Shown: positions 24,174 to 33,611 of the stretch, piece by piece
Position numbering within the stretch: the first letter of the stretch is position 1
Layout: each line of letters opens with the position of its first letter
Assembly (NCBI GenBank): GCA_944324865.1
Contig: CALUXW010000015.1
Span: forward strand, 1 to 39,157
Reading direction: 5' to 3'
Source of the DNA: Candidatus Gastranaerophilales bacterium
GTDB lineage: Bacteria > Cyanobacteriota > Vampirovibrionia > Gastranaerophilales > Gastranaerophilaceae
DNA: 39,157 bases
Notes under the pieces: model-generated
What the model was told of the DNA's origin: nothing
The model's input: only the letters and a program-made list of their open reading frames with translations
Database searches by the model: none
Made by a program: the position numbers and the translations under genes

Positions 24174-24650
24174 TTACCAATACGGCATTTCTTCTGCATT
24201 TCTTTTTGCACAGTCAATACCCACTGTATACGGGAAATCGCCCCTTGTTTCCTCTAACAATTGCATAATTGTTTCCCCGTCAATGATTCTATCCATGGTA
24301 GAAATTGTTAGACTGAGTGCTGCTGCGTAATTTTTTCTGGATAAATTTTTATATTTTTCCAGACCTTCATAGCGATCAAGCGTATAATCATCACTCATTG
24401 GAAATTGTTTTAAATATTCCATGTCAAATTCAGCATCAACACTTCCATCTTCGGTAGTATAAATATCAACATATTTGCAATCAGCAAGTCTGTCAAATTC
24501 CATTCGCTTTGGCGGAAAGATATTTTCATTGTCGGCATCCTTTCCTAACAAGGTTTTCTTTACAACGTTGTAAGCGTTTTTATCTCTAAACTTACCAAAA
24601 TTTAGATTTTTTTTATTGAAATTAAACTGGGAAACACCAGTAATTTTCAT
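24174..24650 (-). CDS. Hypothetical protein with N-terminal LNFGK signature
   Basis: This is a soluble-looking acidic protein of 158 residues from ATG 24650. A GTG two codons upstream is possible but less likely. The start MKITGVSQFNFNKKNLNFGK holds an F-N-F and an L-N-F-G string like other orphans here. The middle (KRMEFDRLADCKYVDIYTTE) and the helix around NLSRKNYAAALSLTISTMDR match no family I know. No signal peptide or membrane segment is seen. It has its own promoter and terminator, so it is a single-gene unit. Confidence 0.65.
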   Translation of the reverse strand: MKITGVSQFNFNKKNLNFGKFRDKNAYNVVKKTLLGKDADNENIFPPKRMEFDRLADCKYVDIYTTEDGSVDAEFDMEYLKQFPMSDDYTLDRYEGLEKYKNLSRKNYAAALSLTISTMDRIIDGETIMQLLEETRGDFPYTVGIDCAKRNAEEMPYW

Positions 24651-24689
24651 ACACACACCCTCATTTTAATAATTTATAATTTGGATTTT

Positions 24690-24718
24690 ATTCTAAATAA
24701 AAGTCATTTTATATGCAA
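24690..24718 (-). promoter_or_regulatory. Promoter for the 24174-24650 gene
   Basis: On the minus strand TTGCAT (24713-24718) and TAGAAT (24690-24695) are 17 bp apart, pointing at ATG 24650 with a leader of about 33 nt. A TTGACA slightly upstream has no -10 at correct distance. Confidence 0.45.
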
Positions 24719-24784
24719 TAATTTTTGTCAAATTATTAATTTTTATTAACAAATATATTTATATTAATATCTTGCTTATATAAT

Positions 24785-24813
24785 TTTACATTGTTTAAGA
24801 TTTTATATATAAT
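24785..24813 (+). promoter_or_regulatory. Promoter for GT2-uvrB
   Basis: TTTACA (24785-24790) and a perfect TATAAT (24808-24813) are separated by 17 bp. The start codon at 24839 follows with AAGGG (24828-24832) as ribosome site, giving a leader of about 20 nt. Confidence 0.65.
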
Positions 24814-24838
24814 ATTACAGTAGTTACAAGGGTTATTA

Positions 24839-25825
24839 ATGACTTATTGCAAAGGTTTAGTATCGGTAGTAATTCCTGCATATAATCATGAAAATTATAT
24901 CTGTGAAACTGTTAAATCAATAGTTAATCAGTCATACACTGATATTGAGCTTATTATTGTTGACGATGGTTCAAAAGATTCTACCTGGGATGAAATTAAC
25001 AAAATGAAATCATTGTACAATGACAGATTTTCTCGTTTTGATATCGAAAAACAACAAAATGCAGGTTGTGCACTTACTTTAAATAAACTTATACAAAAGG
25101 CTTGCGGAGAATATATTTATATTATTGCTTCTGACGATTTAGCAAAACCTGAAGCAATTAAATTACAGGTAAACTTTTTAGCAAATAATCCTGAGTATGG
25201 TTTAGTTGTAGGCGATAACGAGTTTATAGACTCACAGGGTAAAAAATGCTATAAGGATAAAGAATACAAAATAGTCTACAATGAAAAAGATGCTTTTTTT
25301 AAAACTTTTGCAGATTCCCTAAAGTACTGCCATCCTTATTTTGATGAAGATAAGTTTGGTACTTACGAAACTTTATATATAAATAATTATGTTCCAAACG
25401 GTTATTTAATAAGACATTCTTTATTTGAAAAAATTGGTAATTTTACCAAAGAAGCACCTCTTGAAGATTATTTTTTAATGTTGCAGCTTTCAAAATACAC
25501 AAAATTTAAATATTTAGACAAGGTGTTGTTTTCATATAGAATACATGAAACAAATACGGTATCAAATTTGTCGTATATGTACAATGTAACAGATAAAACA
25601 AAAATTTATGAAGAAAATCTGCTAAGTAAAATTCCAGATTCGGAACTTTCACAATCTATTTTAAAAATAAAAAAACACGGTGCATTAATAGCAAAACATG
25701 GAATTCCTAATATATTGGAATTATGTACTTTTGTTAAATCAATTTACAAGATTAAAGTACTAAAAGTATTTAATATAAAGATATATAAATGGACAAAAAA
25801 AGACAGAAAATACAGAAATGATTAA
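24839..25825 (+). CDS. Family 2 glycosyltransferase
   Basis: This 328-residue GT-A inverting glycosyltransferase begins [20 protein letters not shown], followed by [13 protein letters not shown] (nucleotide-binding Asp pair) and [13 protein letters not shown] (DXD-equivalent). [13 protein letters not shown] carries the E/D-D catalytic-base region. No membrane anchor is seen. The last ~25 residues contain [16 protein letters not shown], a divergent copy of the short GIK module found in glycan-operon proteins 10-22 kb away, so it may act in the same glycan pathway (inference). It has its own promoter and overlaps uvrB by 8 nt. Confidence 0.85.
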   Translation: MTYCKGLVSVVIPAYNHENYICETVKSIVNQSYTDIELIIVDDGSKDSTWDEINKMKSLYNDRFSRFDIEKQQNAGCALTLNKLIQKACGEYIYIIASDDLAKPEAIKLQVNFLANNPEYGLVVGDNEFIDSQGKKCYKDKEYKIVYNEKDAFFKTFADSLKYCHPYFDEDKFGTYETLYINNYVPNGYLIRHSLFEKIGNFTKEAPLEDYFLMLQLSKYTKFKYLDKVLFSYRIHETNTVSNLSYMYNVTDKTKIYEENLLSKIPDSELSQSILKIKKHGALIAKHGIPNILELCTFVKSIYKIKVLKVFNIKIYKWTKKDRKYRND

Positions 25826-27803
25826 AAAAAAATTTGAGTTGATTTGTCAACATAAACCTGCAGGGGACCAGCCAATTGCCATAAATTCACTAGTCGAAGG
25901 TATAAAAAGGGGATGCGAAAATCAAACCTTACTAGGGGTTACCGGTAGTGGTAAAACATTTACAATAGCAAACGTAATAGAAAAAGTGCAAAAACCTACC
26001 CTTGTTATTGCTCACAATAAAACTCTTGCAGCGCAATTATATAATGAATTTAAGGAATTGTTTCCTAACAATGCAGTTGAATATTTTATAAGTTACTATG
26101 ATTATTATCAACCTGAAGCATATATACCCCGAACTGATACCTACATTGAAAAATCAGCAACAATAAATGATGAAATTGACCGTTTGCGCCATAATACAAC
26201 GCGTAGCCTGTATGAACGCAATGATGTTATTGTGGTAGCATCTGTTAGTTGTATTTATGGTTTAGGCTTGCCCGAAAATTATTTTAAGGGTTCAATTACA
26301 CTTAATGTAGGGCAGGAAATTTCTCGTCAAGAATTATTGACGCACCTTGTTGCAATACGATATGAAAGAAATGACATTGAGCTGAAGCGTGCAACATTCC
26401 GTGCACGTGGTGATATTGTTGAAATTATGCCAAGTTATGAAAAAGTTATTACAAGAATTTATTTTTTTGGAGATGAGATAGAAAAAATTTCAAAAATAGA
26501 TTCGATTACCGGTGAAGTGTTGGAAAACATTACACAAAGTGTTATTTATCCTGCTGTTCACTATCTTGCATACGATGATGACATGGAAGAAACAATCAGA
26601 CTCATTAATCTTGAACTACATCAAAGGCTAAATGAATTATACAAACAAAATAAGTTGGTTGAGGCACAAAGACTCGAGCAGCGAGTTCATTACGACATGG
26701 AAATGATAAAAGAAATGGGTTACTGTTCAGGAATTGAAAACTATTCAAGGATTATTGAAAGACGTGCCCCCGGGACACCACCGGCAACTTTGTTAGATTA
26801 TTTTCCAAAAGATTTTCTTGTCGTGATTGACGAGTCGCATGTTACTTTGCCACAACTTAAGGGTATGTATTTTGGAGATAAATCACGAAAAGAAGTTCTT
26901 GTTGACTATGGATTCAGATTGCCTTGTGCAAAAGATAACCGCCCTTTAACTTTTGATGAATTTTGGGCAAAGATAGGTCAAAAGATATTTATATCTGCAA
27001 CCCCTGCTGAATTTGAACGTAAAAATTCGGCCCAAATTGTTGAACAGATTATACGACCCACAGGATTATTAGATCCCCAAATTGATGTTCGCCCTACAGA
27101 AGCCCAGGTTCAAAATTTAATCTTAGAAATTAAAAATACTGCAGACAAAAATGAGCGCACATTAGTTACAACACTTACAAAAAAAATGGCGGAAGACTTA
27201 ACGCAATATCTTCTGCAACAAGGAATAAAAGTTAGATATCTGCACAGTGGAGTCCAATCATTAGAGCGTGTCGAAATATTGCGAGATTTGCGTCTTGGAG
27301 AATTTGATGTGCTTGTAGGTGTTAATCTATTGCGAGAAGGGCTTGATATTCCTGAAGTTTCTCTTGTGGCTATTATGGATGCAGACAAAGAAGGTTTTTT
27401 GCGTTGCGAAACTTCACTTATACAAACAATTGGCAGAAGTGCAAGGAATGCTTCAGGTCATGTAATTATGTATGCTGATAAGATAACAGACTCCATGCGA
27501 ATTGCAATAGAAGAAACAAATAGGCGCAGAAAATTACAAATTGCATTCAACAAAGAGCACAATATTGTTCCGAAAACTATTAAAAAATCAATCGAAAACA
27601 ACCTCTTAAGCCTTGTTGCCAGCTACAGAAGCCTGGAAGATATTGTGGCAGAACAAATGAGTGAATTTAATATTGATAAAAAAGATTTACCAAAACTGTT
27701 AAATAAATTAGAAAAAGACATGCATAAAGCGGCAAAAGTACTTGATTTTGAACGTGCAGCAGAAATTCGCGATCAAATCAAAAAATTAAAGGATTTAATT
27801 TAA
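25818..27803 (+). CDS. uvrB: Excinuclease ABC subunit B
   Basis: UvrB is the 661-residue damage-verification helicase of nucleotide excision repair, working with UvrA and UvrC. Visible are Walker [10 protein letters not shown], the damage-probing beta-hairpin region [12 protein letters not shown], Walker [12 protein letters not shown], helicase motif [12 protein letters not shown], and a C-terminal UVR motif ([20 protein letters not shown]) that contacts UvrC. Length and order are complete. The start lies within the preceding glycosyltransferase gene (8-nt overlap) with no strong SD, so translation is probably coupled. It ends at a strong bidirectional terminator. Confidence 0.97.
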   Translation: MIKKKFELICQHKPAGDQPIAINSLVEGIKRGCENQTLLGVTGSGKTFTIANVIEKVQKPTLVIAHNKTLAAQLYNEFKELFPNNAVEYFISYYDYYQPEAYIPRTDTYIEKSATINDEIDRLRHNTTRSLYERNDVIVVASVSCIYGLGLPENYFKGSITLNVGQEISRQELLTHLVAIRYERNDIELKRATFRARGDIVEIMPSYEKVITRIYFFGDEIEKISKIDSITGEVLENITQSVIYPAVHYLAYDDDMEETIRLINLELHQRLNELYKQNKLVEAQRLEQRVHYDMEMIKEMGYCSGIENYSRIIERRAPGTPPATLLDYFPKDFLVVIDESHVTLPQLKGMYFGDKSRKEVLVDYGFRLPCAKDNRPLTFDEFWAKIGQKIFISATPAEFERKNSAQIVEQIIRPTGLLDPQIDVRPTEAQVQNLILEIKNTADKNERTLVTTLTKKMAEDLTQYLLQQGIKVRYLHSGVQSLERVEILRDLRLGEFDVLVGVNLLREGLDIPEVSLVAIMDADKEGFLRCETSLIQTIGRSARNASGHVIMYADKITDSMRIAIEETNRRRKLQIAFNKEHNIVPKTIKKSIENNLLSLVASYRSLEDIVAEQMSEFNIDKKDLPKLLNKLEKDMHKAAKVLDFERAAEIRDQIKKLKDLI

Positions 27804-27829
27804 AAAAAGCCTCCTGGGAGGCTTTTTTT
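27802..27829. terminator. Bidirectional intrinsic terminator between uvrB and dapA
   Basis: A GC-rich stem GCCTC/GAGGC with loop CTGG is flanked by A7 on the left and T7 on the right, so it works on both strands. It lies between the stops of convergent uvrB (+) and dapA (-). Confidence 0.93.
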
Positions 27830-27836
27830 AAATTTT

Positions 27837-28742
27837 TTAATTATTTTTTAATGCATCAAGCACTTCGTTTAGGCAATCAAAAAGCTCGGAACGCTCTATC
27901 TCGTTTAATTCAAACAAAGGTCGTCTTACATAGTTTTCAATCATTTTGAGTCTGGAAAGTACAGCTTTAACTGGTACGGGATTTGGTGCCATAAATAACT
28001 TTTTAAATAAAGGAAACAGCATTTGATGCATATTTCTTGCAGCTTTAACTTGTCCTGATTTATAATTATGTATCATAGATTTAATTTCTTCGCCAACAAC
28101 ATGCGAAGCAACGGAAATTACGCCATGCGCACCTAAAGACAACATAGGTAAAGTTAAACTATCATCGCCACAGTATATTACAAAATCTTTGGGACATTGC
28201 GCTTTAAGTTCAGATATTAAATCTAAATCAGAATTTGATTGTTTCAACGCTACTACATTAGAATACTCTTTTGCAAGAAAGGCAACAGTTTGTGGTAACA
28301 TATTAACCCCTGTTCGAGAGGGGATATTATATAAAATGATAGGTAAATCAGTACTTCTTGCAATGGCGCCAAAATGTTCAATCATACCTTGTTGATTAGG
28401 TTTATTATAATACGGTACAACCGATAAAATTGCGTCTGCACCTAAACTTTCAACCTTTTTAGTTACATCGACTGCTGTTCTTGTAGAATTAGAACCTGCC
28501 CCCATGATTATTTTGGCACTTCCGCTCGCAGTACCTTTAACCGCATATAATAGCTCATATTCTTCATCATGTGTAAGTGTTGGACTTTCGCCTGTTGTGC
28601 CTGCAACCAAAATTCCGTCAGAACCTGTGTTGATAAGGTGTTTTGTAAGTCTTTCGACAGCAGAATAATCTATTTCACGTTTTTCGTTAAATGGTGTAAC
28701 CATTGCTGTTATTACTTCACCTGCATCATATCTGATTGTCAT
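27837..28742 (-). CDS. dapA: 4-hydroxy-tetrahydrodipicolinate synthase
   Basis: This 301-residue class I aldolase condenses pyruvate with aspartate semialdehyde, the first committed step of lysine/diaminopimelate synthesis. Family motifs are VAGTTGESPTL, YYNKPNQQGM, LYNIPSRTGV (catalytic Tyr and substrate Arg) and the Schiff-base Lys in VVALKQSNSD. AAGGAGAT precedes the ATG. It is last in the dapB-asd-dapA operon, 11 nt after asd. Confidence 0.96.
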   Translation of the reverse strand: MTIRYDAGEVITAMVTPFNEKREIDYSAVERLTKHLINTGSDGILVAGTTGESPTLTHDEEYELLYAVKGTASGSAKIIMGAGSNSTRTAVDVTKKVESLGADAILSVVPYYNKPNQQGMIEHFGAIARSTDLPIILYNIPSRTGVNMLPQTVAFLAKEYSNVVALKQSNSDLDLISELKAQCPKDFVIYCGDDSLTLPMLSLGAHGVISVASHVVGEEIKSMIHNYKSGQVKAARNMHQMLFPLFKKLFMAPNPVPVKAVLSRLKMIENYVRRPLFELNEIERSELFDCLNEVLDALKNN

Positions 28743-28753
28743 TTTTTATCTCC

Positions 28754-29776
28754 TTAATAAAGCCCCATTTCAATTACTTTTTGTGCAAGTCTTACAGTAT
28801 TTAATGCTGCACCGATTCTTAAGTTATCAGCTACACAGAAAAACTCAATACCGTTTTCAAATGCAATAGAATTTCTTATCCTGCCAACAAATACAGGGTC
28901 TTTACCTGCGGCATCTTTTGGTGTCGGATAAGAATAGTGCTCAGGATCATCTATGACATTTACACCATAAGCATTTTTTAAAATTTCTTTTGTTTTAACA
29001 GCATTAATAGGTCTTTCAAATTCAATACTAACAGCTTCCGAGTGACCTATGTACACAGGTACTCTTACAGCAGTACATGATATTGGAACAGACTTGTCCA
29101 AATGAAGAATTTTTCGTGTTTCATTTGTTACTTTCATTTCTTCTTTTGTATAGCCATTATCACAAAAAACATCAATTTGTGGAATGACATTAAAACCAAT
29201 CTCATGTTTAAAGGCTTTGCTGTCATAAGGCATACCAATAAGATTTGTCTTGGTATTGTCAGTAAGTTCCTCTATGGCAGCTAAACCTGCGCCGGATACT
29301 GCTTGATAAGTTGAAACTATAAGCCTTTTAATTTTTGCGTAATCATCAAGGGGCTTGAGGGCAAGCATAAGTTGTGAAGTTGAACAATTCGGATTTGCAA
29401 TAATACCCTTATGATTTCGTAAATCTTCATCGTTGACACCTGCAATTACAAGGGGCACATCTTCTTCCATGCGAAATGCGCTTGAGTTATCAATATATAC
29501 TGCACCTCTTTTAACAGCTTCAGGTGCAAGAGATAAGCTTGTTGAGCCTCCGGCTGAAGCCAAAACTACATTAATACCCTCGAAAACTTCAGGAGTGGCT
29601 TCTATAATTGTATATTCTTTACCTTTGAATTCAATTTTATTCCCTGCAGATCGCTTAGATGCTAAAAATTTTATATCATTGTATTCAATATTGCTTTCGG
29701 CAAGTATGCCCAGGATTTCTCTGCCAACTACGCCAGATGCACCTAAAACTGCAATGTTTGGTTTTTTGTTTGTCAT
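28754..29776 (-). CDS. asd: Aspartate-semialdehyde dehydrogenase
   Basis: This 340-residue enzyme reduces aspartyl phosphate to the semialdehyde used by DapA and by threonine/methionine synthesis. The N-terminal NADP motif is VLGASGVVGREIL. The catalytic Cys is in IANPNCSTSQ, with the conserved IVSTYQAVSGAG after it and the substrate/His region near VRVPVYIGHSE. Its ATG overlaps the dapB stop (ATGA), showing tight coupling. Length is normal. Confidence 0.96.
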   Translation of the reverse strand: MTNKKPNIAVLGASGVVGREILGILAESNIEYNDIKFLASKRSAGNKIEFKGKEYTIIEATPEVFEGINVVLASAGGSTSLSLAPEAVKRGAVYIDNSSAFRMEEDVPLVIAGVNDEDLRNHKGIIANPNCSTSQLMLALKPLDDYAKIKRLIVSTYQAVSGAGLAAIEELTDNTKTNLIGMPYDSKAFKHEIGFNVIPQIDVFCDNGYTKEEMKVTNETRKILHLDKSVPISCTAVRVPVYIGHSEAVSIEFERPINAVKTKEILKNAYGVNVIDDPEHYSYPTPKDAAGKDPVFVGRIRNSIAFENGIEFFCVADNLRIGAALNTVRLAQKVIEMGLY

Positions 29777-30552
29777 AAAATGTTCTCCAATCCGTAAATG
29801 AAATTATTATTTTTAGCAATGTACTTAACAGCCATTAATACACCATCCATATAACATTCCCTATTAATTGAATCATGTCTTATTTTTAATGTTTGCCCCA
29901 TTGACCCAAAGATTACTTCTTGAGAGGCAACATAACCAGGCATTCTAACAGAATGGATATTAATTTGCGCCTTTTCAAAGTTGCCGCCTCTTGAACCGGG
30001 AATAAGTTCCTTTTCTTTTGTATTACCTTGTTTGAAATTTGTATTTTCTGTAGACATAAGCTCTGCTGTTTTAATAGCAGTACCGGATGGAGCATCTTTT
30101 TTTTGGTTATGGTGAAACTCGATTATTTCAGCATTATTAAAGTACTTAGAAGCTTGCTGTGCAAATTTCATCATAAGAACTGCGCCTGTTGAAAAGTTGG
30201 GAGCAATAAAACATCCGACTTTTTTTTCGCTTGAAAGTTTTTCAATATTAAATAATTGCTCCGAACTTAAACCGGTAGTTCCTATTACCGATTTAACACC
30301 CAATTCAAGATATGTTTTAATGTTATCATAAATTACATCGGGCTGAGTAAAATCAATAACAACATCGGGGTTATGAATTTCAAATGCCTTTTTAATGTCG
30401 CCTTCAATAGAAACGTCCTCAAAAACGTTGAAACCAAGATTAAACTTATCAATAGCGCAAACAAGTTTGCATTCGTTATCCGCAATAACTGCATTTACAA
30501 CTTGTTTTCCCATCTTACCTAAAGCACCACTTACTGCAATTTTAATTGGCAT
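29773..30552 (-). CDS. dapB: 4-hydroxy-tetrahydrodipicolinate reductase
   Basis: DapB (259 residues) reduces the DapA product with NAD(P)H. The nucleotide-binding start is VSGALGKMGKQVV. The family signature IIEFHHNQKKDAPSGTA holds the catalytic His and Lys, and FSTGAVLMMKF matches the usual NFS.G motif. It is first in the dapB-asd-dapA unit, with GGAG before the ATG and a promoter at 30590-30618. No lysine riboswitch is recognisable in the short leader. Confidence 0.96.
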   Translation of the reverse strand: MPIKIAVSGALGKMGKQVVNAVIADNECKLVCAIDKFNLGFNVFEDVSIEGDIKKAFEIHNPDVVIDFTQPDVIYDNIKTYLELGVKSVIGTTGLSSEQLFNIEKLSSEKKVGCFIAPNFSTGAVLMMKFAQQASKYFNNAEIIEFHHNQKKDAPSGTAIKTAELMSTENTNFKQGNTKEKELIPGSRGGNFEKAQINIHSVRMPGYVASQEVIFGSMGQTLKIRHDSINRECYMDGVLMAVKYIAKNNNFIYGLENIL

Positions 30553-30589
30553 ATTATTCTCCGTTAAATGTTGTATTTTTTGCTAAAAA

Positions 30590-30618
30590 ATTATCCCATA
30601 AAATTAGCTTAATTTCAA
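30590..30618 (-). promoter_or_regulatory. Promoter for the dapB-asd-dapA operon
   Basis: On the minus strand TTGAAA (30613-30618) and GATAAT (30590-30595) are exactly 17 bp apart, about 38 bp before the dapB start. This leaves a leader too short for a riboswitch. Confidence 0.6.
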
Positions 30619-30670
30619 TAATTTTAATAATTATCACGTTTTAAAAACTTTACATAAAGGGCTTGTACAC

Positions 30671-30699
30671 TTGACTTTCTGCTATTTTTGCCTCATAAT
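30671..30699 (+). promoter_or_regulatory. Promoter for the SLH protein gene
   Basis: TTGACT (30671-30676) and CATAAT (30694-30699) are separated by 17 bp, each one mismatch from consensus. The leader to ATG 30756 is about 50 nt and contains AGGAG. This is one of the best sigma70-type promoters in the window, fitting an abundant envelope protein. Confidence 0.7.
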
Positions 30700-30755
30700 A
30701 CGAGCGTTGTATGTATTTTATAAATACGGGTTGATTTAAAAGAATAGGAGAACTG

Positions 30756-32195
30756 ATGAAAAAGATGAAAAAGCTTTTTGCAGCTTCCGTTATGGTACTT
30801 GCACTCAGTGCGACAGCTGTTTTTGCAGGCCCATGCAAGGAAGGACAAATTGAAGGTTATGCGCACCCAACTCTGTTTAATGCAGAGGCTCAAACTTATG
30901 TTGATGGTAATAAGGTTTATCAAACAGGTGGCAAGATTTACAAAACTAAAAATAGAATCGGCATAAAAAACAAAGATTCTGTATATGTTGATTCTTGGGC
31001 AAAAGATGTACTTTCTTTAATTAAAGAACGAAGCAGTGGCGAATTATTTAATCCGAAAATGCCTATCTTGCGTTCCGAAATGGCTGTTGTATTGTCAGAA
31101 GGTTTTGATATTAAACCAGTTGGCAAAACTAAAAAATATTCAGATGTTGCACAAAATTACTGGGCAAACGAATGGATTGCTAGAGCAACAAATGCTGGTG
31201 TTATGATCGGATATCCGGATAAAACTTTTAAACCTGATCAACCTATCACAAAAGCAGAAATTTTTGCCGTAATTGCACAATTAATAGATGTACCTACTGA
31301 TAAAAGCTTGCTAGTACCAGAATTTAATGGTAAAACAATAGAATATATTCCTTCTTGGGCAATTAGCGCTACAAAAGAAGTTGTAAATTCTGAACTTTTG
31401 GATCAAGTTCCCGATCAAAAAAGAGTAAACGAAGATATGTATCTTTCTAAAGAACAAGTTGCATATTTGATTGGTACACTTAGAACAAATTTTGCAACTG
31501 CAAATGGAAAGATTGCTAAAGATAAATTAGCTCCTGAATGCGTAAAATCATACAAACCTGTATATTTAAATATTAAATTATGTGATAGAATAAGTGCAAA
31601 AACATCCAATATTGGACAAAAATTTGCTGCAGTTACAACTAAAGAAGTTGAAATAAATAATAATGTTTTCCCTGCTGGTTCTAAGGTAAAGGGCGAAGTT
31701 GTAGCAGTTAAACGTCCTGGATTAAAAAATCCCGGATTTATTAAAGTTAAATTTTTGGAAATTAAAAACGGAGATTGCGTAGTAGAGTTTCCTAAAAATA
31801 TAACTGAAGCTCAGGCTGAACAAATCAAAAATCCTAATTTTATTGCAAGACTCTTTGGTGCTCCTTTCTCTGCTGCTGCAAGGATAGTTGGTGTATCCGG
31901 CAGAACCGTAGGTACCGGTGTCAATATTGCTGCTAATGGTGTAGAAGAAATTGGCGATGAAGTTTCAGATGCTTTTGTCGACACACTATGTCTGCAACCT
32001 GTAGCAGGTGTTAAAAGATTTGGAAGTTCATTTATAACACTTGGTAAGGGCATATTTGATACTTGTAAAAATATTATCGGTGGAGTATTTGGTGTAATCT
32101 ATGAAATCGGTGACGAGATTGTATATTTAATAGTTCCAAGCTTGTCTAATGCATCAAGCCTAAACCCCGGTGAGGAATTATTGATTATATTCTAA
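30756..32195 (+). CDS. Exported SLH-domain envelope protein
   Basis: The protein has 479 residues. A signal peptide (MKKMKKLFAASVMVLALSAT, cleavage likely after AVFA) leads to about three SLH-type segments. The clearest is at residues ~128-180 (YSDVAQNYWANEWI, then VMIGYPDKTFKPDQPITKAE); weaker ones lie before and after. SLH domains bind peptidoglycan-linked polymers. Residues ~270-345 (ISAKTSNIGQKFAAVTTKEV, FPAGSKVKGEVVAVKRPG) look like a beta-sandwich seen in many bacterial envelope proteins. The C-terminal third is glycine/alanine-rich with amphipathic helices, and no porin barrel is evident. It is flanked by its own promoter and terminator. Confidence 0.85.
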   Translation: MKKMKKLFAASVMVLALSATAVFAGPCKEGQIEGYAHPTLFNAEAQTYVDGNKVYQTGGKIYKTKNRIGIKNKDSVYVDSWAKDVLSLIKERSSGELFNPKMPILRSEMAVVLSEGFDIKPVGKTKKYSDVAQNYWANEWIARATNAGVMIGYPDKTFKPDQPITKAEIFAVIAQLIDVPTDKSLLVPEFNGKTIEYIPSWAISATKEVVNSELLDQVPDQKRVNEDMYLSKEQVAYLIGTLRTNFATANGKIAKDKLAPECVKSYKPVYLNIKLCDRISAKTSNIGQKFAAVTTKEVEINNNVFPAGSKVKGEVVAVKRPGLKNPGFIKVKFLEIKNGDCVVEFPKNITEAQAEQIKNPNFIARLFGAPFSAAARIVGVSGRTVGTGVNIAANGVEEIGDEVSDAFVDTLCLQPVAGVKRFGSSFITLGKGIFDTCKNIIGGVFGVIYEIGDEIVYLIVPSLSNASSLNPGEELLIIF

Positions 32196-32217
32196 TTTTG
32201 GATATGGTAAAACAATG

Positions 32218-32245
32218 CGGCGGACAAATGTTCGCCGTTTTTTTT
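32218..32245 (+). terminator. Intrinsic terminator after the SLH gene
   Basis: CGGCGGAC and GTTCGCCG form an 8-bp stem (one G-T pair) around AAAT, followed by T8. It is 23 bp after the SLH gene stop. Confidence 0.93.
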
Positions 32246-32317
32246 ATTGCAAATAATCAATAATTAAATTTGATAAAAAGAAACAAGCCAAACAATATAA
32301 TAGATAATGATGAAATG

Positions 32318-32845
32318 CTATATGTTATAACCTTTTTCAAAAGAGGTTAAATTTCTTTTTAAAAAAGCAGGGTTTTTCTTTTTTGAGACAAACTCAATGG
32401 CACTTAGTGCGCTATCTTTTTTTAGAATTTTTGTTTTTTTAATAAAATATCCAAGGGCCACTATATTTAAAAGTCCGCCTTCAACTTGAGCAGCAGCATC
32501 GCCAAGTTTAAGCATGTCATAATTTACATCCGAACGTGAAGGCTTTATCTCAATTAATGATGAATTACCAATAACAAGTGAATTTGGCGACATAGACTTT
32601 TCAAATTTCTCCATGGCTTTATCATTTAGAAATATTCCAAAGTCAGCATAATCAATAATGGGTGATGCAATCTCACTATCTGAAATTTTAACTGAACAGT
32701 TTGCATGTCCGCCACGCATTTCAGCGCCATAGGATGGTATCCAAGTTGTAAACTTGCCTTCTGTCATAGCTGCTTGGGCCAAAATTGTGCCAAAAAATAA
32801 AACTCCTTGACCGCCATATCCGGCTATAATGATACTCTTTTCCAT
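32318..32845 (-). CDS. korC: 2-oxoacid:ferredoxin oxidoreductase, gamma subunit
   Basis: The gamma domain of the four-part enzyme has about 175 residues. It starts MEKSIIIAGYGGQGVLFFG, the typical gamma-subunit glycine motif. The R-G-G-x-A-N-C pattern (EMRGGHANCSVKIS) also fits. ATG 32845 follows the korB stop by one base; a longer frame from 32884 would overlap korB and lacks a ribosome site. KorABCD links CoA-dependent 2-oxoglutarate (or related oxoacid) conversion to ferredoxin, in anaerobes running a partial or reductive TCA route. It is the last gene of the operon. Confidence 0.9.
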   Translation of the reverse strand: MEKSIIIAGYGGQGVLFFGTILAQAAMTEGKFTTWIPSYGAEMRGGHANCSVKISDSEIASPIIDYADFGIFLNDKAMEKFEKSMSPNSLVIGNSSLIEIKPSRSDVNYDMLKLGDAAAQVEGGLLNIVALGYFIKKTKILKKDSALSAIEFVSKKKNPAFLKRNLTSFEKGYNI

Positions 32846-32846
32846 T

Positions 32847-33611
32847 TTATGCCATACTTTCTGCCAAATCTTTAAAAACTCCAAGTTTGTGGACTTTAGT
32901 CACTTCATTTTTTATATATTCAAGAGCTTCTACAGGTTTTAGTTTCCAACCTGTTGGACAAGCAGCAATAACTTCGATGAAACTAAAGCCAAGCCCTTTG
33001 ATTTGATATTCAAAAGCTTTTTTAATGGCTGCTTTAGCTTTTAATATGCTCTGTGGAGAAAAAATTGCAACTCTTGCAACATAAATTGCACCTTCGCAAT
33101 TTGCAATCATTTCTGAAATTTTAGCAGGATATCCTGAAATTTTAGGGTCTCTACCATATTTTGTAGTTGCGGTTACCTGTCCCAATATTGTTGTAGCACT
33201 GGCTTGTCCGCCTGTCATACCAAAATTTGTATTGTTAACACATATCGTTGTTATGTTTTCTCCGCGCAAGGCAGTGTGAATTAACTCATTAAAACCAATT
33301 GTTGCAGCATCACCATCTCCTTGATAAGTAAAAACTATTTTATCTGGTTTTGCACGCTTTACTCCTGTTGCAACACACGGGGCTCTGCCATGATCAGCAC
33401 CTATGATATCGAGGTTGTAAAATTTATCAAGGTTTATCGAACAACCAACGGAAGCTGTAGCAATAGTCTTGCCTGTAATTTTAAGTTCTTCGAGTACTTC
33501 TGCTATTAATCTCAGTACAATTCCATGTCCGCACCCGGCGCAAAATGGATAATTAAAATTAACTTTATATGCCTGTGGTCTTTTAAACACTTTTTGTAAG
33601 ATTTGTTTCAT
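32847..33611 (-). CDS. korB: 2-oxoacid:ferredoxin oxidoreductase, beta subunit
   Basis: This is the TPP-binding subunit, 254 residues. YPFCAGCGHGIVLRLIAEVL is the family start, and GDGDAATIGFNELIH followed by NNTNFGMTGGQ is the TPP/Mg motif. IEVIAACPTGWKLKP near the end is typical of 2-oxoglutarate-type enzymes. It starts inside korA (about 28-nt overlap) and ends one base before korC. The oxoacid (2-oxoglutarate against branched-chain) cannot be proven from sequence; the four-gene D-A-B-C order favours Kor. Confidence 0.92.
   Translation of the reverse strand: MKQILQKVFKRPQAYKVNFNYPFCAGCGHGIVLRLIAEVLEELKITGKTIATASVGCSINLDKFYNLDIIGADHGRAPCVATGVKRAKPDKIVFTYQGDGDAATIGFNELIHTALRGENITTICVNNTNFGMTGGQASATTILGQVTATTKYGRDPKISGYPAKISEMIANCEGAIYVARVAIFSPQSILKAKAAIKKAFEYQIKGLGFSFIEVIAACPTGWKLKPVEALEYIKNEVTKVHKLGVFKDLAESMA

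Noticed and set aside
30553..30620. Lysine riboswitch ahead of dapB
   Set aside because: The leader from the predicted promoter to the start codon is under 40 nt and shows no folded aptamer.
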